From positions 1 to 39,404 of the forward strand of contig JAJRXT010000134.1 in NCBI GenBank assembly GCA_024276125.1: a DNA stretch of 39,404 nt, given 5' to 3'. Below are positions 17,073 to 25,115 of this stretch, one piece after another. The notes below the pieces were generated by a model, which had not been told where the DNA came from, made no database searches, and saw only the letters and a program-made list of their open reading frames with translations. This DNA is from a bacterium (GTDB lineage: Bacteria > SZUA-182 > SZUA-191 > JAJRXT01). Position 1 is the stretch's first letter, and every line of letters begins with the position of its first letter. The position numbers and the translations under genes are program-made.

Positions 17073-18590
17073 ATGAAAAGAGATAAATGGAGTTCACAGG
17101 CCGGCTTTTTAATGGCAGCCATAGGTTCAGCCGTTGGTTTGGGCAATATATGGCGTTTTAGCTATATTGCTTATGAAAATGGCGGCGGCGCGTTTTTAGT
17201 ACCATATTTTGTGGCTTTACTTACCGCCGGTATCCCGCTTATGATCCTAGAATATGGATTAGGTCACAAAAAACACGGCTCATCGGCATTAAGTTTTGCC
17301 AAGGTTGGACGCAAGTACGAATGGCTGGGCTGGTGGATGCCGATTTTTGTAATGTTCGGTATTATGTTTTATTATTCAGTCATAATCGGCTGGTGTGTAA
17401 ATTATGCAATATATAGTGTGAATCTAAAATGGGGCGCTAATACGGAAGAATTTTTCCTGAAAAGCTTTTTAGGGTTATCCTCGCATGTGGGTGAAATGGG
17501 CGGTTTGCGCCTAAATATCTTATGTTCCACCGCTTTTATTTGGGGAGTAATGTGGCTGATATGCTATCGTAAGATATCTCACGGGATAGAACGCGCTTGT
17601 AAAATTTTCATGCCTTTGTTATTTGTACTAACTCTTATCCTTATTATATGGGGATGCACCTTAGATGGAGCCGCCGAAGGGCTGAAGTGGTATTTAAAGC
17701 CGGATTGGAGTAAAATAGCCGACTGGAAAGTATGGGTGGCTGCCTACGGGCAAATCTTTTTTACCCTATCTTTAGGATTCGGTATTATGATAACATATGC
17801 CAGTTATCTGCCCAAAAAGTCGGATTTGGTGCAAAACGCCATTATAACCTGCGTTACTAATTGCTTATACTCGTTTTTAGCTGGATTTGCCGTCTTTAGT
17901 GTGCTAGGCTATATGGCGCAACAAAAAGGCGTGCCTATTAATGAAGTGGTAAAATCAGGTCCGACTCTGGCCTTTGTGGTTTATCCAGAGGCAATATCGC
18001 GCCTGCCCTTTTTAAATAATGTATTCGGGTTAATCTTTTTTATAACCTTGGTTATTGCTGGTTTGTCTTCCGGTATTTCTATAATTGAGGCCGTAACCAG
18101 CGCTTTTATCGACAAATTTGAGTTGGAGCGCAAAAAAACGGTCAATATAATATGCTTGGCCGGTTTTTTGGGCAGTATAGTATTTACCGCCCAAAATGGT
18201 TTATATTTATTGGATATAGTCGATCATTTTCTAAACCAATACGGTTTGGTGCTGGCCGGTTTGCTGGAATGTATAATAATCGGCTGGATATTAAAAGCCA
18301 AAGTATTAAGAGAACATGTAAATGCGGTTTCAAAGCGCAAAATAAACCGTATTTGGGATATTTTTATAAAATATATAACACCGGCGGTGCTGTTATCCAT
18401 ACTTATCAATGAATTAAAAAATGAGTTCACAAAACCATACGGCGGTTATGGATTAAAATTTCTTTTATTTATTGGCGTTGGATGGGTAGTGGTTACTTTA
18501 ATAATTGCTGTTGTGGTAAGCATTTCCCCCTGGAACCCTGAAAAATTAAAATACGATCATAGGCCGGAAGAAGATGATTTAATGGTATGA
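17073..18590 (+). CDS. Sodium:neurotransmitter symporter family (NSS/SLC6) transporter
   Basis: 505 residues, about 12 membrane segments. The first segment carries the family signature FLMAAIGSAVGLGNIWRFSY, which forms the sodium and substrate sites, followed by NGGGAFLVPYF. Bacterial members import amino acids or related small molecules with sodium. Only a poor ribosome site precedes the ATG. The C-terminus ends in a soluble acidic tail (RPEEDDLMV). A small CMD-family gene follows after 38 bases and is probably co-transcribed. Substrate not deducible. Confidence 0.92.
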   Translation: MKRDKWSSQAGFLMAAIGSAVGLGNIWRFSYIAYENGGGAFLVPYFVALLTAGIPLMILEYGLGHKKHGSSALSFAKVGRKYEWLGWWMPIFVMFGIMFYYSVIIGWCVNYAIYSVNLKWGANTEEFFLKSFLGLSSHVGEMGGLRLNILCSTAFIWGVMWLICYRKISHGIERACKIFMPLLFVLTLILIIWGCTLDGAAEGLKWYLKPDWSKIADWKVWVAAYGQIFFTLSLGFGIMITYASYLPKKSDLVQNAIITCVTNCLYSFLAGFAVFSVLGYMAQQKGVPINEVVKSGPTLAFVVYPEAISRLPFLNNVFGLIFFITLVIAGLSSGISIIEAVTSAFIDKFELERKKTVNIICLAGFLGSIVFTAQNGLYLLDIVDHFLNQYGLVLAGLLECIIIGWILKAKVLREHVNAVSKRKINRIWDIFIKYITPAVLLSILINELKNEFTKPYGGYGLKFLLFIGVGWVVVTLIIAVVVSISPWNPEKLKYDHRPEEDDLMV

Positions 18591-18628
18591 GTTGTTTTAT
18601 TTTGCCTTTATTATAAAAGGAGCGACAA

Positions 18629-18943
18629 ATGATAGATTTCCCGACAGAATATCATGATATTGAAAAAAACTATCCTGAAATTGCCAGAGCGCATCATCAA
18701 ATTGCTGATTTGTGCCATGCCGCAGGTCCATTAGACGAGCGCGCCAGAAGACTGGTTAAACTAGGAGCCGCCATTGGCGCCGGTATTAAAGGCGCTGTTA
18801 AATCTCACACCAGAAGGGCTTTAAGTATTGGTATTGAACCGGACGAGCTACGGCATGCCGCCATTTTATCTACAACAACTGTCGGCTTTCCCAGTATGGT
18901 AGGCGCTCTGCGTTGGATTGAAGAGGTATTGTTAGAGAAATAA
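18629..18943 (+). CDS. Carboxymuconolactone decarboxylase (CMD) family protein lacking the CxxC
   Basis: 104 residues, all-helical. LVKLGAAIGAGIKGAVKSHTRRALSIGIEPDELRHAAIL follows the CMD/AhpD fold pattern. The redox pair CxxC and preceding catalytic residues of AhpD-type members are absent: the equivalent place reads KGAVKSH, with only the histidine kept. A peroxidase-type role is therefore unlikely. AAAGGAG lies eight bases before the ATG. It is encoded directly after the NSS symporter. Function unknown. Confidence 0.8.
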   Translation: MIDFPTEYHDIEKNYPEIARAHHQIADLCHAAGPLDERARRLVKLGAAIGAGIKGAVKSHTRRALSIGIEPDELRHAAILSTTTVGFPSMVGALRWIEEVLLEK

Positions 18944-18957
18944 TCTAGGGGCGAGGC

Positions 18958-19362
18958 CAATGCTGTTGACTTAAGAGAATTGTCATTCTGAATGAAACGA
19001 AGTGGAGTGAAGAATCTCCCTCCATATGCGAGCAGATTCTTCACGGCACTGCGTTTTGTTCAGAATGACAGCAAGTAGGTTGGGTTGAGGCACGAAACCC
19101 AACATTACCGCTACTGGTCATTCCCGAATGCCTTTAAAAGGGAATCTAATAAGTATAGTCGCATAATTAGCTGTAATATTTTTAGTGGGGTCAGATTCTC
19201 AAATCTGACCCCGAAGTCTCTGTTGTCGGATTTGAGAATCTGACAACACAAGGCTTGTCATTCTTTAGCTTTCAACCGAAGAATCTACTCGCATACGTGG
19301 ACAGATTCTTCATTCCGCTTCGCTTCATTCAGAATGACAGCTACCTTAAGTCAACAGCATTG
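18958..19362. mobile_element. Long family-2 element with nested repeat units
   Basis: The ends CAATGCTGTTGACTTAAG (18958-18975) and CTTAAGTCAACAGCATTG (19345-19362) are perfect inverted repeats of 18 bases. Inside are two TGTCATTCT-type units (18981-19070 and 19255-19339), a REP-like stretch near 19115-19142, and GTCAGATT..AATCTGAC palindromes at about 19185-19245. The block fills the gap between the CMD gene and the methyltransferase gene. No ORF inside. Confidence 0.7.
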
Positions 19363-19423
19363 AGGGGGAATCCCCCTCAATTATTCGGGGCGATACGCCC
19401 TCTAAGCATCAAGGTGAATTCCT

Positions 19424-20422
19424 ATGAGTAATACTAATGGTTTTGAAAAACTTATGCACTTGGCTAATGCTTATAGGCAGGCAAAAGTCTTTTTAGTCGC
19501 CTGTGATTTGGATATATTCAGCTGTTTATCCGAAGCGCCTAAGACAGCGGCGCAGCTAGCTGCAAAAATAAAAGCTCCCACTGAGGGGCTGGAACTTCTG
19601 CTAAATGCCTTAGTTGCATTAGAATTACTAAAAAAAGAAAACGATCTGTATCATAATGCAGAGATTTCTCAAACATACTTATGTAAAAACAGAGCCAATT
19701 ATCGCGGACATATCATAAAACATATGCACCAATGCTGGTATTCCTGGGATCATCTGGCTGAGGCTGTAAAAGGCGGCAGGCAGGCAGTAAATTTCAGGCG
19801 TAATTTTTTAGTAGAGGATGAGAAGGCTAATCGTGATTTTATATGGGGTATGAATGACGTGGGTTATGACCGCGCTTTGGAAATATCAAAAAAATTGGAT
19901 TTATCTAAAACAAAGCATATGCTTGATTTAGGCGGCGGTGCGGCTACCTATTCTATTGCTTTTGCTAAAAAATTTAAAAATCTAAAGTCTACGGCGCTGG
20001 ATTTACCGCTGACTCTTAAGGTAGCTTGCGAAAATATCAAACTAAACAATATGGATGAGCGGATAGATACCAAAGAGGGCGATTTTTTTGATGCGGAATT
20101 CGGCTCCGGTTATGATTTGGTATGGATATCTCAAATCCTGCACGCCTACAGCAAATCACGCTGCATAAATCTATTTAAAAAATCATACCGGGCGCTGGAG
20201 GCTGGAGGTAAAATCATAATACATGATTTTTACATAAATGAAGATAAAACCGCTCCGTTGGACTCTACCTTGTTTGCAGTACATATGATGGTGGGAACAG
20301 AAGGCGGCGGACTTTATTCTGCGGTTGAGCTTTCGGAGTGGTTAGCGCAGGCCGGTTTTGATAAAATAAAATGGGATAAGGTTACTCCGGGCACTATGTT
20401 AATTGAAGGCTGTAAGCCATAA
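19424..20422 (+). CDS. SAM-dependent O-methyltransferase with dimerisation domain
   Basis: 332 residues. The N-terminal winged-helix dimerisation domain (FLVACDLDIFSCLSEAPKTAAQLAAKI..GLELLLNALVALELL) is typical of plant/bacterial-type class I O-methyltransferases. The Rossmann domain follows with the SAM motif HMLDLGGGAATYSIAFAKKF, LDLP, and WISQILHAYSKSRC. The family methylates hydroxyl (sometimes other) groups of small molecules. AAGGTG precedes the ATG. It stands alone between repeat clusters. Substrate unknown. Confidence 0.85.
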   Translation: MSNTNGFEKLMHLANAYRQAKVFLVACDLDIFSCLSEAPKTAAQLAAKIKAPTEGLELLLNALVALELLKKENDLYHNAEISQTYLCKNRANYRGHIIKHMHQCWYSWDHLAEAVKGGRQAVNFRRNFLVEDEKANRDFIWGMNDVGYDRALEISKKLDLSKTKHMLDLGGGAATYSIAFAKKFKNLKSTALDLPLTLKVACENIKLNNMDERIDTKEGDFFDAEFGSGYDLVWISQILHAYSKSRCINLFKKSYRALEAGGKIIIHDFYINEDKTAPLDSTLFAVHMMVGTEGGGLYSAVELSEWLAQAGFDKIKWDKVTPGTMLIEGCKP

Positions 20423-20458
20423 GTTTAGTTCACCTTATGTATGACTACCTTTTTTGTA

Positions 20459-20802
20459 GTTGCCGACCTTTAGGTCGGCTATGGGGCATAGGTGCTCATT
20501 TAAGACTAAAAAAACTATGTTTCGGGGTGTCTCACCCCGAAACCAAAGGCTTGTAAATTGCGATTGTTTTGGGGTGAGACACCCCGAAACATATGAACGC
20601 GCGGTTGCAAAAGTAGAAAATGGGATTTCCTCATTTGTCAATTAATCTTGTTTTTATTAAATCACCCAAGTTGTTACCTATAGGTTTATTTTTGAAATAT
20701 TTGGTTTTACATACCCATCATTCTGAACGAAGCGTAAGCGCAGTGAAGAATCTACTCGCTGTTGCGGGGGGATATTCTTCAGCCTTCGGCTTCAGAATGA
20801 CA
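20459..20802. repeat. Cluster of three palindromic repeat types between methyltransferase and threonine synthase
   Basis: 20461-20479 is a GCCGACCTTTAGGTCGGC palindrome. 20515-20594 is a paired palindrome with outer arms CTATGTTTCGGGGTGTC and its inverse. 20717-20802 is a CATTCTGAACG..TCAGAATGACA unit. No supported gene lies in the 443-base gap. Confidence 0.7.
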
Positions 20803-20865
20803 AAAATGGATAACTTCACCATAGGTAACAACTTGGGTTAAATATGAAAGGTGGTGTGAGAGCCT

Positions 20866-22101
20866 TTGTCTTATGTACTAGGGCTTAAATGCCGTGAATG
20901 CGGCAAGCAATACGAAAAGGCGCCCATATATGTATGTGAATTTTGTTTTGGGCCGTTAGAAATAGAATATGACTACCAAGCTATCGGGAAAAAATTAACC
21001 AGAGATATTATTAGTCAAAGAGGGCATAATCTCTGGCGGTACAGAGAATTATTGCCGATTGATAAAGAGCCTACTGTGGGACTTTATTCCGGTTATACGC
21101 CTTTAATAAAAGCGCATAAATTAGCCGATGCCTTAGGGGTAAAAAAGCTTTATATAAAAGATGACTCCGTATGTCACCCTACTTTTTCTTTTAAAGACAG
21201 AGTGGTGGCGGTTGCCTTATCTAAAGCCCGCGAATTCGGATTTGATACGGTTGCTTGCGCATCTACCGGTAATTTGGGCAATGCGGTTTCCGCTCATGCT
21301 GCTCAGGCTCAATTAAGGGGATTTATCTTTATTCCGGCTGATTTGGAGCTTGGAAAAGTGGTGGGCTCTCTTATTTATGCGCCGCATTTGGTTGCGGTTG
21401 AGGGTAATTATGATCAAGTAAACAGGCTTTGTTCTGAAATTGCTCGAGATTACAAATGGGCTTTTGTTAATATCAATCTGCGTCCGTTTTATGCGGAAGG
21501 TTCAAAAACCTACGGCTTTGAAATTGCCGAACAATTGGGCTGGAAATATCCTGATCATATTGTGGTACCGGCTGCCAGCGGCTCGCTTATTACCAAAATT
21601 TATAAGGGATTCAAGGAATTTTATCAGCTAAAATTAACCGATACTCCGCCTAAAACAAAATTTTACGCCGCCCAAGGAAAGGGTTGCTCTCCTATAATAA
21701 CTGCGATTAAAGAAAATAAAGACGCAATACGGCCGGTAAAGCCGGTAACTATTGCTAAATCCTTGGCAATCGGTAATCCGGCGGACGGTTATTACAGTAC
21801 ACAAGTGGTGCGCAAAACCAAGGGATACGGTGAAGAGGTTACTAATGAGGAAATTATCGACGGAATTAAACTGCTTGCGCAAACCGAAGGTATATTCACC
21901 GAAACGGCAGGAGGGGTAACAGTCGCAGTCGCTAAAAAATTAATTGAACAAGGCGTAATTCCGCCTGATGAATCTATTGTAATTTGTATAACCGGCAATG
22001 GCCTAAAAACTATGGATGCGGTTACCGCAAATATCGGTAAGCCTGTTGAGATTGAACCGAATCTTGATTCCTTTAAAAAGGCTATGTGTGATTATTTATA
22101 A
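20866..22101 (+). CDS. thrC: Threonine synthase
   Basis: 411 residues, PLP fold type II. An N-terminal zinc-ribbon-like part has C9-x2-C12 and C24-x2-C27. The PLP lysine is in PTFSFKDRVV, followed by ASTGNLGNAVSAHAA and the C-terminal ITGNGLKT. It converts O-phosphohomoserine to threonine. The TTG start follows AAAGGTGG; no in-frame ATG is better placed. A CysO-like sulfur carrier gene lies 162 bases downstream. That pairing of a thrC-type enzyme with a sulfur carrier leaves open a sulfur-amino-acid role. Confidence 0.92.
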   Translation: MSYVLGLKCRECGKQYEKAPIYVCEFCFGPLEIEYDYQAIGKKLTRDIISQRGHNLWRYRELLPIDKEPTVGLYSGYTPLIKAHKLADALGVKKLYIKDDSVCHPTFSFKDRVVAVALSKAREFGFDTVACASTGNLGNAVSAHAAQAQLRGFIFIPADLELGKVVGSLIYAPHLVAVEGNYDQVNRLCSEIARDYKWAFVNINLRPFYAEGSKTYGFEIAEQLGWKYPDHIVVPAASGSLITKIYKGFKEFYQLKLTDTPPKTKFYAAQGKGCSPIITAIKENKDAIRPVKPVTIAKSLAIGNPADGYYSTQVVRKTKGYGEEVTNEEIIDGIKLLAQTEGIFTETAGGVTVAVAKKLIEQGVIPPDESIVICITGNGLKTMDAVTANIGKPVEIEPNLDSFKKAMCDYL

Positions 22102-22115
22102 TGGATATTTTATCT

Positions 22116-22203
22116 GTATGTTTCGGGATGTCTCATCCCGAAACCAAACAGCATGTATAGCTTTAAATGCAGATATTTCAGGGTGGGAGACCCCGAAACA
22201 TAC
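22116..22203. repeat. Paired TTTCGGG palindrome unit between thrC and the carrier gene
   Basis: The outer arms are GTATGTTTCGGG and CCCCGAAACATAC. Each arm contains its own small palindrome (GGGATGTCTCATCCC; GGGTGGGAGACCCC). Same family as 20515-20594. Confidence 0.65.
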
Positions 22204-22263
22204 GAACACTAAAAGAATAAACGTCATATCTTTAAAAAGATTGAATATAGGAGGTAACTTAAG

Positions 22264-22539
22264 TTGTCTGTAAAAATCAATATACCGACACCATTAAAAA
22301 AATTGGTTGAAAACCAAAGCACAATAAGCGCTGATGGAGAAAATATTCTGGAAGTAATTAATGATATGGATAGGCAATATCCTGGAATCAAAGAAAGAAT
22401 CTGTGATGAGCAGGATAAGGTGAGAAGATTTGTAAATATTTATTTAAATGGAGAAGATATCCGTTTTATGGATGCTGAGCAAAGCAAAGTTGCACCAGAT
22501 GACGAAATATCCATAATACCAGCTATTGCCGGCGGATAG
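22264..22539 (+). CDS. MoaD/ThiS-family sulfur carrier, CysO-like
   Basis: 91 residues ending in AIAGG. The terminal Gly-Gly is the site that is adenylated and thiocarboxylated in ubiquitin-like sulfur carriers. VRRFVNIYLNGEDIRFMDAEQSKVAPDDEISIIPAIAGG resembles mycobacterial CysO more than ThiS or MoaD. The TTG start follows a perfect AGGAGG at a nine-base distance. In mycobacteria CysO delivers sulfur to CysM with the protease Mec; here the neighbour is thrC, and no MoeB or JAMM protease gene is in the window. A role in cysteine, homocysteine or cofactor sulfur transfer is inferred. Confidence 0.85.
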   Translation: MSVKINIPTPLKKLVENQSTISADGENILEVINDMDRQYPGIKERICDEQDKVRRFVNIYLNGEDIRFMDAEQSKVAPDDEISIIPAIAGG

Positions 22540-22572
22540 GCAAGGCGTTAAAACCATTATACGGTTATATTT

Positions 22573-22706
22573 TTATGTTTCGGGGTGTCTCACCCCGAAA
22601 CTAATTGCTCGCCAAATAGCCGCCGCCCTTTAGGTCGGCTGTCGCTTGCGCCGGTTTTAGACTTGTATTTTGTATGTCTTACAGGCCGATCTTAAGGTCG
22701 GCGCTA
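22573..22706. repeat. Half TTTCGGGG unit followed by AGGTCGGC palindromes
   Basis: 22573-22602 is ATGTTTCGGGGTGTC..CACCCCGAAAC. 22629-22641 and 22683-22706 carry AGGTCGGC palindromes. They fill the gap upstream of the TPR gene. Confidence 0.55.
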
Positions 22707-22790
22707 CAGCGGTCGTAAATGACAGCCCGCCCCAAAGGGCGCTATGTTTGTAAAAATTATACCAAGCAATATTTTGCAGGAGCTTTATAT

Positions 22791-23483
22791 ATGAAGAAAG
22801 AATTTATATCAATAGCTATCGGTGGATTAGTTGTAGGGTTTGTATTAGGACTAATGCTGCCTAAAATGTTTTCCAGTAAAGATGCCCAGCATGATCATGA
22901 ACAACATGCGGCCGCGCCTCCTCCGCCAGCAGAACAGGCGCCTGCTCGTTTTTCAAATGACCAGTTAGAGCATGTAATAAAAGAATACGAGCTTATATTA
23001 GAAAAAGACCCCAAAAATATTGAAGCCTATTTCCAGATTGGAAACATCTATTACGAAATGCGTAAAGTTAATAAAGCCATTGAATCTTATAGTAAAGGTT
23101 TAGAGCTTAACCCGAGCAGCATTGATTTGCTAACTCAACTTGGAAATCTTTATTTTGATACTGAAAAGTACCAGTTGGCAGTTGATAATTATCAAAAGGT
23201 ACTGGATATTGAACCCAATATTAATGATGTAAGGGTTGATATGGCCATAATGTATCGACGCTTAAATAAACCGGATATTGCGATAAAAGAGCTTAAAACA
23301 GCTATTGAAAATGATCCGGAACATACCAATGCCTATGTAAATTTGGGTATTATTTTAAGATTTGATAAAAAAGAATACCAAAAGGCAATAGATGCGTGGC
23401 AAACATTTTTAGATAAATTTCCCGATCACGTTCAGGCTGGAAAAATTAAAGAATTAATCAAAAAAACCAAAGAATTAATATAA
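22791..23483 (+). CDS. Membrane-anchored TPR protein
   Basis: 230 residues from the ATG at 22791, preceded by GCAGGAG at a good distance. An N-terminal membrane segment (FISIAIGGLVVGFVLGLMLP) leads to a His-rich stretch (HDHEQH), a Pro/Ala linker, then about five tetratricopeptide repeats (IEAYFQIGNIYYEMRKVNKAIESYSKGLELNP and so on). Probably a scaffold on the periplasmic side of the inner membrane. A longer open frame upstream (to 22719) is repeat sequence and is not used. It ends three bases before aroC, suggesting coupling, with no obvious functional link. Confidence 0.82.
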   Translation: MKKEFISIAIGGLVVGFVLGLMLPKMFSSKDAQHDHEQHAAAPPPPAEQAPARFSNDQLEHVIKEYELILEKDPKNIEAYFQIGNIYYEMRKVNKAIESYSKGLELNPSSIDLLTQLGNLYFDTEKYQLAVDNYQKVLDIEPNINDVRVDMAIMYRRLNKPDIAIKELKTAIENDPEHTNAYVNLGIILRFDKKEYQKAIDAWQTFLDKFPDHVQAGKIKELIKKTKELI

Positions 23484-23486
23484 ATT

Positions 23487-24650
23487 ATGCTGCATTATCT
23501 AACAGCCGGCGAGTCTCATGGCGCTTGTTTAACTGCTATTATTGAAGGTCTACCGGCTGGAATACCAATTGATCAGGCTGATATAAACCGGCATCTGGCG
23601 CGGCGGCAGGCGGGTTACGGGCGCGGCGGCAGAATGAAGATCGAAAACGATAAAGTAATTATAAGCGCCGGTATACGCGGCGGTTATACCTTGGGCAGCC
23701 CTATTACTTTAAGTATAATGAACAAGGATTGGGAGAACTGGCGGCATATTATGTCCAGCGCACCCGATGCGCAGATTGAGGATAAAAAGGTAACGCATCC
23801 CCGACCGGGTCATGCTGATTTAGCTGGCGGTATAAAATATAATCAGCGTGATCTGAGGAGTATTTTAGAGCGGTCAAGCGCTCGCGAGACTGCCGCCAGA
23901 GTTGCCGTGGGGGCGGTTTGTATGCAGTTTTTAGCGGCTTTTGATGTTTTTATAACCAGCCATGTGGTACAAATCGGCGGTATAAGAATAAAAAATACCA
24001 TATCTGATATAAAAGAAATCGCAAAACTGGCTGAGGAATCTCCAGTTAGATGTGTTGATAATGATGCAACAAAAAAAATGATGCAGCAAATTGATCTGGC
24101 TAAAAAACAGGGCGATTCATTGGGCGGCGTATTTGAGGTAAGAGCTGGCAATATACCGATTGGTTTGGGCTCTCATGTACATTGGGAGCGCAAACTGGAT
24201 GCACGCTTGTCTTACGGGCTTATGAGTATTCAGGCTATAAAGGGCGTTGAAGTGGGTTTAGGCTTTGAGTGCGCCGAGCGTTTTGGCTCTCGCGTGCATG
24301 ATGAGATTTATTATGATTTTGATAACCAAAAATTTTATCATAAAACCAACCATGCAGGCGGTATTGAAGGCGGTATGAGTAATGGCGAGGATATTATATT
24401 GCGCGCGGTGATGAAACCTATTCCAACCTTGCTTACTCCGCTTGACTCAGTTGATATTAATACCAAAAAAACCTATCCTGCGGCAAAAGAACGAAGCGAT
24501 ACTTGTGCTGTGCCTGCCGCTGCGGTGGTAGGCGAGGCGGTTGTTGCTTATGAGCTTAGCTGCGCTATGATTGATAAATTCGGCGGCGATAGTTTGAGTG
24601 AAATGATGCGGAATTATAAAAACTATCTGGCGCAAGTTGAAAAATATTAA
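23487..24650 (+). CDS. aroC: Chorismate synthase
   Basis: 387 residues. Family motifs: AGESHGACLTAIIEGLPAG at the N-terminus, RRQAGYGRGGRMKIE, HPRPGHADLAGGIKY, RSSARETAARVAVGA and GGIEGGMSNGEDI. It removes phosphate from EPSP to give chorismate using reduced FMN, the last shared step of aromatic biosynthesis. It starts three bases after the TPR gene and has a weak ribosome site of its own. No other aro gene is nearby. Confidence 0.96.
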   Translation: MLHYLTAGESHGACLTAIIEGLPAGIPIDQADINRHLARRQAGYGRGGRMKIENDKVIISAGIRGGYTLGSPITLSIMNKDWENWRHIMSSAPDAQIEDKKVTHPRPGHADLAGGIKYNQRDLRSILERSSARETAARVAVGAVCMQFLAAFDVFITSHVVQIGGIRIKNTISDIKEIAKLAEESPVRCVDNDATKKMMQQIDLAKKQGDSLGGVFEVRAGNIPIGLGSHVHWERKLDARLSYGLMSIQAIKGVEVGLGFECAERFGSRVHDEIYYDFDNQKFYHKTNHAGGIEGGMSNGEDIILRAVMKPIPTLLTPLDSVDINTKKTYPAAKERSDTCAVPAAAVVGEAVVAYELSCAMIDKFGGDSLSEMMRNYKNYLAQVEKY

Positions 24651-24652
24651 CT

Positions 24653-25012
24653 CATGTTACGCAAAAGATATCTAATTCTCAGTATTTTCCCTCTCCCCTT
24701 GGGGAGAGGATCAAGGTGAGGGGGATTTTCTTTTATTTTCCCCTCACTCTAACTCTCTCCCCAGTGGGGAGAGAGGACAAAAAAAGCGTTTTGTGCTTTA
24801 TGCAAAAACCTAACCGGATACTACTGTCTAATTCTACATTTAACCGACGTATCTGTATCTTTCGTGATACTGGTTTGACCCACTCTTATATCTTGACAGT
24901 ATAGGAAATCCCATTTTTGTCGTAGATGCCGATCTTTAGGTCGGCTATCGTTTACGCTGGTCTTAAAGAGTTGCTTTGTACGTCTAACCAAGCCGACCTA
25001 AAGGTTGGTATC
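24653..25012. repeat. Repeat-filled gap before mnmE
   Basis: Family-3 end CTCATGTTACGCAAAAG at 24653-24669. A double-hairpin block (24688-24778) has CCTCTCCCCTTGGGGAGAGG and CTCTCCCCAGTGGGGAGAG cores between GAGGGGG-type arms. GCCGATCTTTAGGTCGGC at 24928-24945 and AGCCGACCTAAAGGTTGG at 24991 follow. No supported gene. Confidence 0.6.
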
Positions 25013-25115
25013 TACAGTGGCTGCAAGACAGCTCGCCCAAAGGACTTGAGATCAGGTAAAGTATAGTTTATATACCCAAAAATTTCATTTTGTGTGACAT
25101 GAGATATTAATTGTA

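Noticed and set aside
18958-19362. CRISPR array because of multiple similar repeats
   Set aside because: Repeats are of different kinds, inverted, unevenly spaced, and there are no unique spacers of constant size or cas genes.
20460-20645. Open frame of 61 codons after the methyltransferase
   Set aside because: It translates the TTTCGGGGTGTC repeat unit and has no ribosome site or protein-like composition.
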